NCBI RefSeq assembly: GCF_036621415.1
Contig: NZ_CP030941.1
Location: 1,364,001 to 1,428,000 of the forward strand
Direction of reading: 5' to 3'
Origin: Nitratireductor thuwali
GTDB lineage: Bacteria; Pseudomonadota; Alphaproteobacteria; Rhizobiales; Rhizobiaceae
Length of the DNA: 64,000 nt
The position numbers and the translations under genes are program-made. Below the pieces are notes generated by a model. The model ran no database searches. It saw nothing but the letters and a program-made list of their open reading frames with translations, and had not been told where the DNA came from. This document shows positions 47,907 to 57,001 of this stretch, piece by piece; position 1 is the first letter of the stretch, and each line of letters starts with the position of its first letter.

Positions 47907-49304
47907 TCAGTCTTCCATCGCCTTGACGATGTCCTCGGTCATCTTCTTGGCGTCGCCGAGCAGCATCATCGTGCCGTCCTTGTAGAACAGCGTGTTGTCG
48001 ATGCCGGCATAGCCGGAGCCGAGCGAGCGCTTGACGAAGAGGCACGTCCGCGCCTTGTCCACGTCCAGGATCGGCATGCCGTAGATTGGCGAGGTCTTGT
48101 CGTCGCGCGCCGCCGGGTTGGTGACGTCATTGGCGCCGATGACATAAGCGATGTCGGCCTGGCTAAACTCGGAATTGATGTCCTCCAGCTCGAACACCTC
48201 GTCATACGGCACCTGCGCTTCGGCGAGCAGCACGTTCATGTGGCCCGGCATGCGGCCGGCCACCGGGTGGATGGCGTATTTCACCTCGACGCCGTGCGCC
48301 TTCAGCTTGTCGGAAAGCTCCCGCAGCGCGTGCTGCGCCTGGGCCACCGCCATGCCGTAGCCAGGCACGATGATGACCTTCTGCGCGTTCTGCATCAGAT
48401 AGGCCGCATCGTCGGCCGAGCCCTGCTTGACCGTGCGGTCGAGGCCGTCATCGACCGCTACCGCGGTCTCGCCGCCAAAACCGCCGAGAATGACCGAGAT
48501 GAAGGAGCGGTTCATGCCCTTGCACATGATGTAGGACAGGATCGCGCCCGACGAGCCGACGAGAGCGCCGGTGATGATGAGCGCGAGATTGCCCAGCGTA
48601 AAGCCGATGCCGGCGGCGGCCCAGCCCGAATAGGAGTTAAGCATCGACACCACGACCGGCATGTCCGCCCCACCGATCGGGATGATGATGAGGACGCCGA
48701 GCACGAGCGACAGAAGCACGATCAGCCAGAAGACGGTCGTGCTCTGGCCCGCAACCAGCATCACCACCAGCACGACCAGCGCAATCGCCAGCCCCGCATT
48801 GACGACGTGGCGCAGCGGCAGCAGGATCGGCTTGCCGGACATGCGCCCGTCCAGCTTCAGGAAGGCGATGATGGACCCGGTGAAGGTGATCGCGCCGATG
48901 GCCACGCCCAGCGACATCTCGACCAGCGCCTGCGCATGGATCGCGCCGACCTCACCGATGCCGAAGCTTTCGGGCGAGTAGAGCGCTGCGGCGGCCACCA
49001 TCACCGCCGCAAGGCCCACCAGCGAGTGGAAGGCGGCGACGAGCTGCGGCATGGCGGTCATGGCGATGCGCTTGGCGACCACCGCGCCGAACGTGCCGCC
49101 CACCGCGATGCCGCCCACGATCAGCAGAAGGCCGCCGAAGGAAGGCGTGGCATAAAGAAGTGTGGTGGCGAGAGCGATGCCCATGCCCACCATGCCGTAG
49201 AAATTGCCCTGACGGCTGGTCGTGGGGTGTGAGAGCCCCCTCAGCGCCATGATGAAAAGAACGCCGGAAACGAGATAGAGGAAGGATGCAAGATTGGCTG
49301 TCAC
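47907..49304 (-). CDS. pntB: NAD(P) transhydrogenase subunit beta
   Basis: A 465-residue membrane protein with about eight or nine helices in the first 280 residues and an NADP(H)-binding domain III in the last 180. Helical signatures are GGIAVGGTFGAVVAKRIAM and GVLIIIPIGGADMPVVVSML. In domain III the NADP site is VIIVPGYGMAVAQAQHALREL with VKYAIHPVAGRMPGHMNVLL and VIGANDVTNPAA. It uses the proton gradient to reduce NADP+ with NADH. It starts at GTG, one base after the pntA2 stop, so it is coupled to it. The product supplies NADPH, for instance to GltBD. Confidence 0.96.
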   Translation of the reverse strand: MTANLASFLYLVSGVLFIMALRGLSHPTTSRQGNFYGMVGMGIALATTLLYATPSFGGLLLIVGGIAVGGTFGAVVAKRIAMTAMPQLVAAFHSLVGLAAVMVAAAALYSPESFGIGEVGAIHAQALVEMSLGVAIGAITFTGSIIAFLKLDGRMSGKPILLPLRHVVNAGLAIALVVLVVMLVAGQSTTVFWLIVLLSLVLGVLIIIPIGGADMPVVVSMLNSYSGWAAAGIGFTLGNLALIITGALVGSSGAILSYIMCKGMNRSFISVILGGFGGETAVAVDDGLDRTVKQGSADDAAYLMQNAQKVIIVPGYGMAVAQAQHALRELSDKLKAHGVEVKYAIHPVAGRMPGHMNVLLAEAQVPYDEVFELEDINSEFSQADIAYVIGANDVTNPAARDDKTSPIYGMPILDVDKARTCLFVKRSLGSGYAGIDNTLFYKDGTMMLLGDAKKMTEDIVKAMED

Positions 49305-49305
49305 G

Positions 49306-49731
49306 TCACTTGTCCTTCTTCTTGTACATGGCCAGCATGCGCTGGGTCACCAGGAAGCCGCCGAAGATGTTCACGGAGGCGAGCACCAGCGCGACGAAGC
49401 CGAAGCCGGTGGCAAGGCCGGAGGCCGAAATGCCCACAGCCAGCAACGCGCCCACAACGATCACCGAGGAAATCGCATTGGTGACCGACATCAACGGCGT
49501 GTGCAGCGCCGGCGTCACCGACCAGACCACGTAATAGCCGACGAAGATCGCCAGCACGAAGATTGCCAGCCGGAAGACGAAGGGATCGATCGCCCCGCCG
49601 CTTGCCCCGTGCGCCAGCGTGCCGGCGGCGTCCGCCACTTCGGCCGACTGCATGCCTTCAACGGCGGCACGCACGCTGGCCACCGCCCGCTCGAGCTGAT
49701 CGAGCGCCTTTTCAATTGCCGTGGGTTCCAT
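49306..49731 (-). CDS. NAD(P) transhydrogenase subunit alpha 2 (membrane part)
   Basis: A 141-residue protein corresponding to the C-terminal membrane region of PntA in enterobacteria. It has three hydrophobic helices ([40 protein letters not shown] and [18 protein letters not shown]), with the typical C-terminal ending [11 protein letters not shown]. The N-terminal 45 residues are a soluble helical leader. The split of PntA into two genes is the alphaproteobacterial pattern (as in Rhodospirillum). Its ATG overlaps the pntA1 stop by one base (TAATG). Confidence 0.94.
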   Translation of the reverse strand: MEPTAIEKALDQLERAVASVRAAVEGMQSAEVADAAGTLAHGASGGAIDPFVFRLAIFVLAIFVGYYVVWSVTPALHTPLMSVTNAISSVIVVGALLAVGISASGLATGFGFVALVLASVNIFGGFLVTQRMLAMYKKKDK

Positions 49732-51110
49732 TAGACGTCTCCCCCCGATTTGGGCGCGGCCGGCTTCCGGGCTGGCGCCTTGCGCGTGCTGGCCGCGCGC
49801 TTGGATCCCGTTTTGGCTTCGCCTGATTTAGCTTCGCCTGATTTGGCTGCGGCTGGCTTGGCCGGCGCGGTTTTCGCAGCCGCTCTGCGGGCCGGTGCCT
49901 TCTTCGGAGCGACCTCGAGGCCCGGCTCCGTGCCCTTTGCCGCCTTGGCCACCTGCGGGTCGGCCTTGGTCGCCGCCGCCGCGGCATCGGCGAAGTTCGG
50001 ATGCACCACCTTGCCGCCATGGGTCAGCATGGTGGCCTTGACCAGCTCATCCTCCGGGTCGAGCGCAAATTCCTTCGTCTCCTTGTCGACCATGGTCTCA
50101 AGAAAGGCGAAGAGGTTCTTGGCGTAGAGCAGCGAGGCGGAAGCCGCCACCCGGCCCGGCACGTTGAGGTGGCCGATGATTTTCACATCATTGGCCGTCG
50201 TCACGACCTTGCCTGCGACCGCGCCCTCGACATTGCCGCCACGCTCGACCGCCAGATCGACGATCACCGAGCCGGCGCGCATCGACTTCACCATGTCCGC
50301 GGTCACCAGCCGCGGCGCAGGCCGCCCAGGGATGAGCGCCGTGGTGATGACGATGTCCTGCTTGGCGATATGTTCGGCGACAAGCTCGCTCTGCGCCTTC
50401 TTTTCCTCGTCGGTAAGCTCGCGCGCATAGCCGCCTTCGCCGGACGCATCCTTGAGCGCGTCCGTCATGATGAACTTCGCGCCGAGCGACTGGACCTGCT
50501 CGCCCGCCGCCGCGCGCACATCCGTCGCGGTAACGACAGCGCCCAGGCGGCGCGCCGTGGCGATGGCCTGCAATCCGGCCACGCCCGCTCCCATGACGAA
50601 GACCTTCGCCGCCGGCACGGTGCCTGCCGCCGTCATCATCATCGGCAGCGCGCGATCATATTCGGCGGCTGCGTCGATCACGGCCCGGTAACCCGCCAAA
50701 TTGGCCTGGGAGGAAAGGACGTCCATGGACTGGGCGCGCGTGATCCGCGGCATGAACTCCATGGCGAGGCCCGTAACGCCGGCTTTCGCCATTGCTGCGA
50801 TCTCACCCTCGTTGCCGTAGGGATCCATGGACGCGATGACGATCGCGTCCTTCTTGTATGTCTTGAGTTCGGAGGCCTTCGGGCGGCGCAGCTTCAAGAT
50901 GATATCGGCCTTGGCCGCATCGCCGGCCGAGCCGATCTTCGCCCCGGCCTTCTCGAAATCGCTGTCGATGATGCGCGAAGGAAGCCCCGCCCCCTTTTCC
51001 ACGATCACCTCGAAGCCCAGCCCGGTCAGCCGCTTCACCGTGTCCGGAGATGCAGCGACCCGTGGCTCATTGGCGTCGAGCTCCTTGGGCACGAATAGTC
51101 TTTGTCCCAC
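49731..51110 (-). CDS. pntA: NAD(P) transhydrogenase subunit alpha 1, with Ala/Lys/Pro-rich tail
   Basis: I start at GTG 51110, with AAAGGAA upstream, so the protein begins [20 protein letters not shown]; the ATG at 51146 adds a non-conserved leader. The NAD-binding domain I has [22 protein letters not shown] (about residues 165-186) and [16 protein letters not shown]. After about residue 375 there is a tail of about 80 residues made almost only of Ala, Lys, Pro, Ser and Gly ([20 protein letters not shown] and further). Typical alpha-1 subunits end near 375-390. It is first in the pntA1-pntA2-pntB series, 69 bases from the cytochrome oxidase small subunit. Confidence 0.94.
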   Translation of the reverse strand: MGQRLFVPKELDANEPRVAASPDTVKRLTGLGFEVIVEKGAGLPSRIIDSDFEKAGAKIGSAGDAAKADIILKLRRPKASELKTYKKDAIVIASMDPYGNEGEIAAMAKAGVTGLAMEFMPRITRAQSMDVLSSQANLAGYRAVIDAAAEYDRALPMMMTAAGTVPAAKVFVMGAGVAGLQAIATARRLGAVVTATDVRAAAGEQVQSLGAKFIMTDALKDASGEGGYARELTDEEKKAQSELVAEHIAKQDIVITTALIPGRPAPRLVTADMVKSMRAGSVIVDLAVERGGNVEGAVAGKVVTTANDVKIIGHLNVPGRVAASASLLYAKNLFAFLETMVDKETKEFALDPEDELVKATMLTHGGKVVHPNFADAAAAATKADPQVAKAAKGTEPGLEVAPKKAPARRAAAKTAPAKPAAAKSGEAKSGEAKTGSKRAASTRKAPARKPAAPKSGGDV

Positions 51111-51179
51111 CGTCAGTTCCTTTCGGTTGGACCGTCCCCTCCCCACATTGGCCCCGCTGGCGCGGGGCCGGCAGCATGC

Positions 51180-51407
51180 CTAGCGCAGCAGCCATGCCCC
51201 AAGAGCGCTGATGAGGACAAAGAGAACGGTACTGGAGAAAAAGCCTGCAGAAGTGAAAAAGCCGAAGGCCATCGCAATGAGGATGGCGATGATGATCAGG
51301 CTCGAATATTTGGTGATCGCCAAGAACAGATTATAGGTGCGCTCGTGTTCCTCGTAGTCCATTTCCGCACCCGTCTCGACCGGACCGGCCGGCTTATCGT
51401 CTGCCAT
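51180..51407 (-). CDS. aa3-type cytochrome c oxidase subunit IV
   Basis: A 75-residue single-helix protein of the bacterial COX4_pro_2 family. An acidic N-terminal segment (MADDKPAGPVETGAEMDYEE) is followed by HERTYNLFLAITKYSSLIII, a membrane helix, and a second hydrophobic stretch FVLISALGAWLLR. It is known as a small stabilising subunit of aa3 oxidase, encoded away from the main cox operon. The ATG at 51407 gives the family start; the ATG at 51467 is too far upstream. It sits just before pntA1, an arrangement seen in Hyphomicrobiales. Confidence 0.88.
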   Translation of the reverse strand: MADDKPAGPVETGAEMDYEEHERTYNLFLAITKYSSLIIIAILIAMAFGFFTSAGFFSSTVLFVLISALGAWLLR

Positions 51408-51558
51408 CGCTAACCCCATGGGATAAGATTTGCGATGGGGAATAGCGAAAACGAGCGTCAAGGGCAATGGCAGGATTGCCGCATTTGGTACGCGTTTGGC
51501 TGTTTCACCGCTCGGGCCGCAAGATAATCGCCGCGCTTACACGCGGCCAAACCTGCTC

Positions 51559-52404
51559 CTATGACAGCCAGCGCTTGCGCCGCTTGTAGTGCTTGACGTT
51601 GCGGAACGAGCGCCGGCCTTCGCCGCCGACGCCGAGGTAGAATTCCTTTACGTCCTCGTTCTCGCGCAGCGCCTTGGCCTCGCCGTCGAGCACGATGCGT
51701 CCGGCTTCGAGGATGTAGCCATATTTCGCGTAGCGCAGCGCTACATTGGTGTTCTGCTCCGCAAGCAGGAACGACACGCCCTGCTCCTCGTTGAGCTTTC
51801 GCACGATCTCGAAGATTTCCTCGACGAGCTGTGGGGCAAGTCCCATGGAGGGCTCGTCGAGCAGGATCATCTTGGGCCGCGACATCAGCGCCCGCCCGAT
51901 GGCGGTCATCTGCTGCTCACCGCCGGACGTATAGCCGGCCTGGCTGTTGCGGCGCTCCTTGAGACGCGGAAAGTAGGTGTAGACGAGATCGAGATCGCGG
52001 CGGATGGCGGCCTGGCCGTCCCGCCGCGTGAAAGCGCCGGTCAAGAGATTGTCCTCCACCGAAAGATGCCCGAAGCAGTGCCGACCCTCCATTACCTGGA
52101 TGCAGCCCTGCCGCACCAGATTGTTGGGCGACAGGTTCTGGACCTGGTTGCCGTCGAAGACGATGTTGCCCTTGGTCACCTCGCCCCGCTCGGCCTGAAG
52201 CAGGTTCGAGATGGCCTTGAGCGTCGTCGTCTTGCCGGCGCCGTTCGCGCCCAAAAGCGCCGTGATGCCGCCACGCGGCACGGACAGCGAGACACCCTTG
52301 AGCACGAGGATCACATGGTCGTAGATGACCTCGATGTTGTTGACCTCGAGGATGGCAGGAGAGAGCTCTTGCTTTTGCGCCGCTGCGCTTTCGGGAGTGG
52401 TCAT
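51559..52404 (-). CDS. Branched-chain-type ABC transporter ATP-binding protein (LivF-like)
   Basis: A 281-residue ATPase. Walker A is GANGAGKTTTLKAI, the signature is TSGGEQQMTAIGRAL, Walker B is MILLDEPSMGLAPQLVEEIF, and the switch region contains FLLAEQNTNVALRYA, all in the LivF type. The C-terminal stretch (RSFRNVKHYKRRKRWLS) is a family-specific extension. It is the last gene of the operon starting at the acyl-CoA synthetase. A strong hairpin (52447-52484) lies between it and the substrate-binding protein, so it may be made at lower levels. Confidence 0.94.
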   Translation of the reverse strand: MTTPESAAAQKQELSPAILEVNNIEVIYDHVILVLKGVSLSVPRGGITALLGANGAGKTTTLKAISNLLQAERGEVTKGNIVFDGNQVQNLSPNNLVRQGCIQVMEGRHCFGHLSVEDNLLTGAFTRRDGQAAIRRDLDLVYTYFPRLKERRNSQAGYTSGGEQQMTAIGRALMSRPKMILLDEPSMGLAPQLVEEIFEIVRKLNEEQGVSFLLAEQNTNVALRYAKYGYILEAGRIVLDGEAKALRENEDVKEFYLGVGGEGRRSFRNVKHYKRRKRWLS

Positions 52405-52446
52405 CGCTTACTCATCCAGCTTGGAACCGTGCGCCTTCGGCAACGC

Positions 52447-52484
52447 CGTCATCCCGGCTTCCCCTGTGGTCGGCCGGGATGACG
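52447..52484 (-). repeat. REP-like hairpin between binding-protein and ATPase genes
   Basis: CGTCATCCCGGC (52447-52458) and GCCGGGATGACG (52473-52484), a perfect 12-bp inverted repeat with a 14-base loop, in the 91-base gap between the substrate-binding protein gene and livF-like gene. A GTCATCCCGGC/GCCGGGATGAC palindrome is a common dispersed element in Hyphomicrobiales. It could stabilise the 3' end of the upstream mRNA and reduce expression of the ATPase gene. Confidence 0.7.
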
Positions 52485-52495
52485 TTGCTTCTATT

Positions 52496-53821
52496 TTACA
52501 TCTCGCACTCTTCATTCACCGGCCAGGGCGCATTGGCCTCGGCATACTCCCTGGCCTTCTCTTCCTCCAGCGGCTCGATCGCGCTGCGGTCCGGTTGGAT
52601 GATGTCGGACACTTTGACGAACTTGGAGCCGTCCCATTCGAGCATCCAGCCGCCGCCGTGGCCGGTATGGTCGGCGCACGAGGTCGAGAATGGCACCAGC
52701 ATGCCTTCCGCTCCGAGTTCCTTGAGCCGCGCCTCGTCGAGCTTGATGTTCTCAAGCCCCCAGCGCACCTGCACGGCATCCGGCGTCTGCGTGTCGAACT
52801 CTTCCTGCGCGGCGCGGATGCCCTCGACCAGGATGACCGAGATCATGACCCCGCGCTGATAGAACACGGAATCGAACTCGCCTTCCGCCTGATTGATATG
52901 CGATTTACCGGCATCGACCACATGCCTCTTGATGTCCTGCATCAGAGCCGATTCGGAATTGGGAACGCTCCATGAGATGGAGCGATAGCCCTTGCCCTGG
53001 TCGCCTATCAGCTTGAGGTCCCCATCGTGGCCGGACCACCAGATCCCCACGAACTGATCCATGGGATATTTGGTTTTTGCCGCCTCGGTCAGGGCGCCGG
53101 CATTCATCGCTCCCCAGCCCCACATGACCACGAAGTCGGGCCGCTCGCGGCGGATTTGCAGCCACTGCGCCGACTGGTTCTGCATCTCGGTCAGGCCCAC
53201 GGGAATGGGAAGCAGCGTGAAGCCGTGTTCGGCAGCCAGCTTCTCGAGCAACGGGATAGGCTCCTTGCCGAAGGGATGGTCGAGATGCAGAAGCGCGATC
53301 TTCTTGCCCGACAGGCTGGAAAGATCATTGTCCGAGATGTGGTTCAGGATCATGGACGCGCCATCCCAATAAGAGGAAGGCGGGTTGAAGGCCCATTGGA
53401 AAACCTTGCCGTCGGCCATGGCCGAGAAGCCGTATCCCGGCGCCAGGATCGGGATTTCGTCCACATTCGATTTCGGTAGCACCTGCAGCGTGATGCCTGT
53501 CGACCAGGGTTGGGTGACCACGGCATTAGCCTTGGTCTTCTCGTAGCACTCCACGCCCTTTTCAGTGTTGTAGCCGGTCTCGCATTCGTCATAGACCAGC
53601 TTGGCGCCGTTAAGGCCGCCGTCGCGTTCGTTGAGAAGCGTGATGTAGTCGCGCTGCCCGTTCATGAGGGGCGTTCCCGTCGCCGCGAAAGGCCCGGTGC
53701 GATAGGAAAGGTTGGGGATGTAGATCGATCCGTCCTGCGCGAGCGCCGGCGCGGCAAGTGCTATGCCCACCGCCATGGCCGATGCCGTCGCGGCTGCTTT
53801 CATCCATGTCTTCATGCTCAT
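52496..53821 (-). CDS. ABC transporter substrate-binding protein (branched-chain/aromatic type)
   Basis: A 441-residue periplasmic binding protein of the LivK/Peripla_BP_6 fold. It has a signal peptide (MSMKTWMKAAATASAMAVGIALAAPALAQ shown in part, ending APALAQ near residue 29). The first strand is SIYIPNLSYRTGPFAATGTP, the second lobe starts KKIALLHLDHPFGKEPIPLL, and further on FVVMWGWGAMNAGALTEAAK. It is longer than LivK (about 370), as in binding proteins for aromatic acids or long acyl compounds. GGAGGA precedes the start. The ligand is unknown; the linked acyl-CoA synthetase points to a carboxylic acid. Confidence 0.92.
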   Translation of the reverse strand: MSMKTWMKAAATASAMAVGIALAAPALAQDGSIYIPNLSYRTGPFAATGTPLMNGQRDYITLLNERDGGLNGAKLVYDECETGYNTEKGVECYEKTKANAVVTQPWSTGITLQVLPKSNVDEIPILAPGYGFSAMADGKVFQWAFNPPSSYWDGASMILNHISDNDLSSLSGKKIALLHLDHPFGKEPIPLLEKLAAEHGFTLLPIPVGLTEMQNQSAQWLQIRRERPDFVVMWGWGAMNAGALTEAAKTKYPMDQFVGIWWSGHDGDLKLIGDQGKGYRSISWSVPNSESALMQDIKRHVVDAGKSHINQAEGEFDSVFYQRGVMISVILVEGIRAAQEEFDTQTPDAVQVRWGLENIKLDEARLKELGAEGMLVPFSTSCADHTGHGGGWMLEWDGSKFVKVSDIIQPDRSAIEPLEEEKAREYAEANAPWPVNEECEM

Positions 53822-53879
53822 TCCTCCACTTGTCCGTTTTTCCTTATGGATGGGGCGAACCGGCCCCGTTCTCGCAGCC

Positions 53880-54956
53880 CTAATGCGGGAAAGGCCACAA
53901 TATCAGTTTCTCCCGTATGACCGCCCAAAAGCGCGCCAGCCCGTGCGGCTCGACGATCAGGAAGGTGATGATGAGCGCCCCCACGATCATCACGTTGAGA
54001 TGCTCCACCATGGCTGAATCGACCGGTATGCCGAACGTTGCCGGCACCGTGCTTATGATCACCGGCAGGGCGACGATCAGGATCGCGCCCAGGTAGTTGC
54101 CAAGGATCGAGCCCAGCCCGCCAATGATGGCGATGAAAAGGACCCGGAAAGAAAGCGGGATATCGAACAGATTGGCCTCCGCCGCGCCGCGCCACAGGAA
54201 CACGAACAGCGCGCCCGAAACGCCGACGATATAGGACGACACAAAAAACGCCGTCAGCTTCGCCCGCATCAGATTGATGCCGACCAGCTCGGCCGCGATG
54301 TCCATGTCGCGCACCGCCTTCCACATGCGGCCGATGCGGCCGCGCGTGATATTGATGGCGAACAAGGTGATGACCGAGACGACGCCGAGCACGAAGTAAT
54401 ACTGGGTCATCGCGGTGGCGCGCGGACCGGCAACGGTGATGCCGAACATATCGATATTGGGCACCTGGATCGCGCCCGAAGCATTGTAGTTGTAGAGCCA
54501 CGCCCATTTCTGGAACAGCCAGACCAGGAAGAACTGTGCGGCCAGCGTGGCGATGGCGAGATAGAACCCCTTGATCCTGAGCGACGGCAGGCCGAACAGC
54601 ACGCCGACCGCCGCCGAGAAAAAGCCCGACATGGCGATGGCGATCACGATGTTCATTTCGGGGAATATGGTCAGCAGCTTGTAGCAGGCATACGCGCCCA
54701 CCCCCATGAAGGCCCCGGTGCCGAGCGAAAGCTGTCCGGCATAGCCGGTGAGAATGTTCAGACCCAGCGCCGCCAGCGAATAGATGAGCACGGGGATAAG
54801 CAGCGCCCGGAAGGTGAACTCGCTCGCCGTCAGCGGAAACACGACGAAGGCAAGCAGCAGGATGAAGCCCAGCAGAAGAGCGTCCTGCCGCACCGGAAAC
54901 AACGCGTGGTCCGCCTTGTAGGAAGTCTTGAACTGGCCGGCTGTGCGATAGAGCAT
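53880..54956 (-). CDS. Branched-chain-type ABC transporter permease (LivM-like)
   Basis: A 358-residue inner-membrane permease with about nine to ten helices. Conserved features are ALGLNILTGYAGQLSLGTGAFMGVGAYA (about residues 62-90), the loop LVGINLMRAKLTAFFVSSYIVG, and FIAIIGGLGSILGNYLGAIL, the ATPase-contact region. The C-terminal end ARFWAVIREKLILWPFPH is typical. It pairs with the LivH-like permease 48 bases upstream and precedes the binding protein gene by 58 bases. The start ATG at 54956 gives the usual N-terminal leader of this clade. Confidence 0.93.
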   Translation of the reverse strand: MLYRTAGQFKTSYKADHALFPVRQDALLLGFILLLAFVVFPLTASEFTFRALLIPVLIYSLAALGLNILTGYAGQLSLGTGAFMGVGAYACYKLLTIFPEMNIVIAIAMSGFFSAAVGVLFGLPSLRIKGFYLAIATLAAQFFLVWLFQKWAWLYNYNASGAIQVPNIDMFGITVAGPRATAMTQYYFVLGVVSVITLFAINITRGRIGRMWKAVRDMDIAAELVGINLMRAKLTAFFVSSYIVGVSGALFVFLWRGAAEANLFDIPLSFRVLFIAIIGGLGSILGNYLGAILIVALPVIISTVPATFGIPVDSAMVEHLNVMIVGALIITFLIVEPHGLARFWAVIREKLILWPFPH

Positions 54957-55004
54957 GGCTACACCCTCCGGCCAAAATCGATGATGCCCGCTTTTCCGGC
55001 CATT

Positions 55005-55964
55005 CTACACCCGCTCGATGATGCGTTCGCCGAACAGGCCCTGGGGCCTGAACAGGAGGACCAGCAGCGCCAGCATATAGGCGAACCACGCTTCCGTGTT
55101 GCCACCGAGCAGGGGCTGGCCCCAATAGATCTCGAACAGCTTTTCCAGAATGCCGATGGCAAGCCCGCCGATGATGGCGCCCATGACGCTTTCCAGTCCG
55201 CCCAGCATGAGCACCGGCAGCGCCTTGTAGGCGATGACCTCCAGCGCGAAGGAAACCCCGGCGCGGGCGCCCCACACGATGCCCGTGGCAAGCGCGATGA
55301 CGCCGGCGATGAACCAGACGATGACCCAGATCGTCGAGAGCGAAATACCGACCGAAAGCGCCGCCTGATGGTCGTCGCCGAGCGCCCGGATCGCCCTGCC
55401 GATCTTGGACTTGTTGAGGAAGACGAGCAGGCTTGCGACGAGAAGCCCGGCTCCGATCACCGCCGTCAGGTCCTTTTCCTCGATGGAGACGAACCCGCCG
55501 AACGGCTCGAACAGGATGCTGCCTGTCGGAATGCCGAGTTGCTCGGTTATCATCACCTTGTTCTCGCCGCCGAAGATGATCTCCCCCAGCCCGATCAGGA
55601 ACAGGGTGATGCCTATCGTCGCCATGAACAGGATGATGTCCGGCTGGTTGACCAGCGGCCGGAGCACCACCCGCTCGATGGAGATGGCCAGAAGCAGCAT
55701 GACGCCCAGCGTCAGCGGCAGGGCCAGAAGCGCCGGCACGCCCATCTCGTAAAGTCCGACCAGTGTCAGAGCCGCAAACACGACCATGATGCCTTGCGCG
55801 AAATTGAAGATGCGCGAGGATTTGTAGATGAGCACGAAACCAAGCGCGATCAGCGCGTAGAGTACGCCGCCCACAAGCCCTTCCCACAGGACCTGCAGCA
55901 GGAAATCAGGCGCGGCCGCCATGTCGGCGAACGGCTTCACGAAGATGGCGTTCAAGAGTTCCAT
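55005..55964 (-). CDS. Branched-chain-type ABC transporter permease (LivH-like)
   Basis: A 319-residue permease with about eight helices. The family core is FLLQVLWEGLVGGVLYALIALGFVLIYKSS (quoted by parts: LVGGVLYALIALGFVLIYKS around residue 32-51). It continues NFAQGIMVVFAALTLVGLYE, IERVVLRPLVNQPDIILF, and GLESVMGAIIGGLAIGILEK near residue 265. The ATG at 55964 has GGAGGAGCAATTG upstream; TTG at 55967 is an alternative. It lies 54 bases after the DUF3096 gene in the same operon. Confidence 0.93.
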   Translation of the reverse strand: MELLNAIFVKPFADMAAAPDFLLQVLWEGLVGGVLYALIALGFVLIYKSSRIFNFAQGIMVVFAALTLVGLYEMGVPALLALPLTLGVMLLLAISIERVVLRPLVNQPDIILFMATIGITLFLIGLGEIIFGGENKVMITEQLGIPTGSILFEPFGGFVSIEEKDLTAVIGAGLLVASLLVFLNKSKIGRAIRALGDDHQAALSVGISLSTIWVIVWFIAGVIALATGIVWGARAGVSFALEVIAYKALPVLMLGGLESVMGAIIGGLAIGILEKLFEIYWGQPLLGGNTEAWFAYMLALLVLLFRPQGLFGERIIERV

Positions 55965-56018
55965 CAATTGCTCCTCCCCAAGGCTTCCGAGGAAGCGTGA
56001 GCCGCCGACATGTTCATG

Positions 56019-56165
56019 CTATCCCATGATCCCTGGAAACAGCCCGATCAGGCCGATCAGGATGAGGTAGAAGGCGACGATGTAGTTCAGCAGCCGGGGC
56101 ACGATGAGTATCAGTATGCCGGCGATCAGCGAGACGAGCGGCGTAAGCGACATGTCCATCATCAT
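56019..56165 (-). CDS. DUF3096 small membrane protein
   Basis: A 48-residue protein, start ATG at 56165 with GAAAGGAAA upstream, stop TAG at 56019. It reads MMMDMSLTPLVSLIAGILIL, then IVPRLLNYIVAFYLILIGLIGLFPGIMG (given here by pattern: a Pro-Arg break between two hydrophobic helices). This is the DUF3096 family, whose members share LTPLVxLIAGILILIVPRLLNY-like sequence. Function is unknown. It sits between the livG-like and livH-like genes, 11 and 54 bases away, so it belongs to the operon. It is too short for routine gene finding and could be missed. Confidence 0.8.
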   Translation of the reverse strand: MMMDMSLTPLVSLIAGILILIVPRLLNYIVAFYLILIGLIGLFPGIMG

Positions 56166-56176
56166 GGCATTTCCTT

Positions 56177-56997
<821 letters not shown>

Positions 56998-57001
<4 letters not shown>

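Noticed and set aside
53818..55887. A 689-residue minus-strand frame covering the two permease genes
   Set aside because: It is an alternative frame of livM- and livH-like genes. Those have clear membrane helices and family motifs, and this frame is Gly/Arg/His-rich without them.
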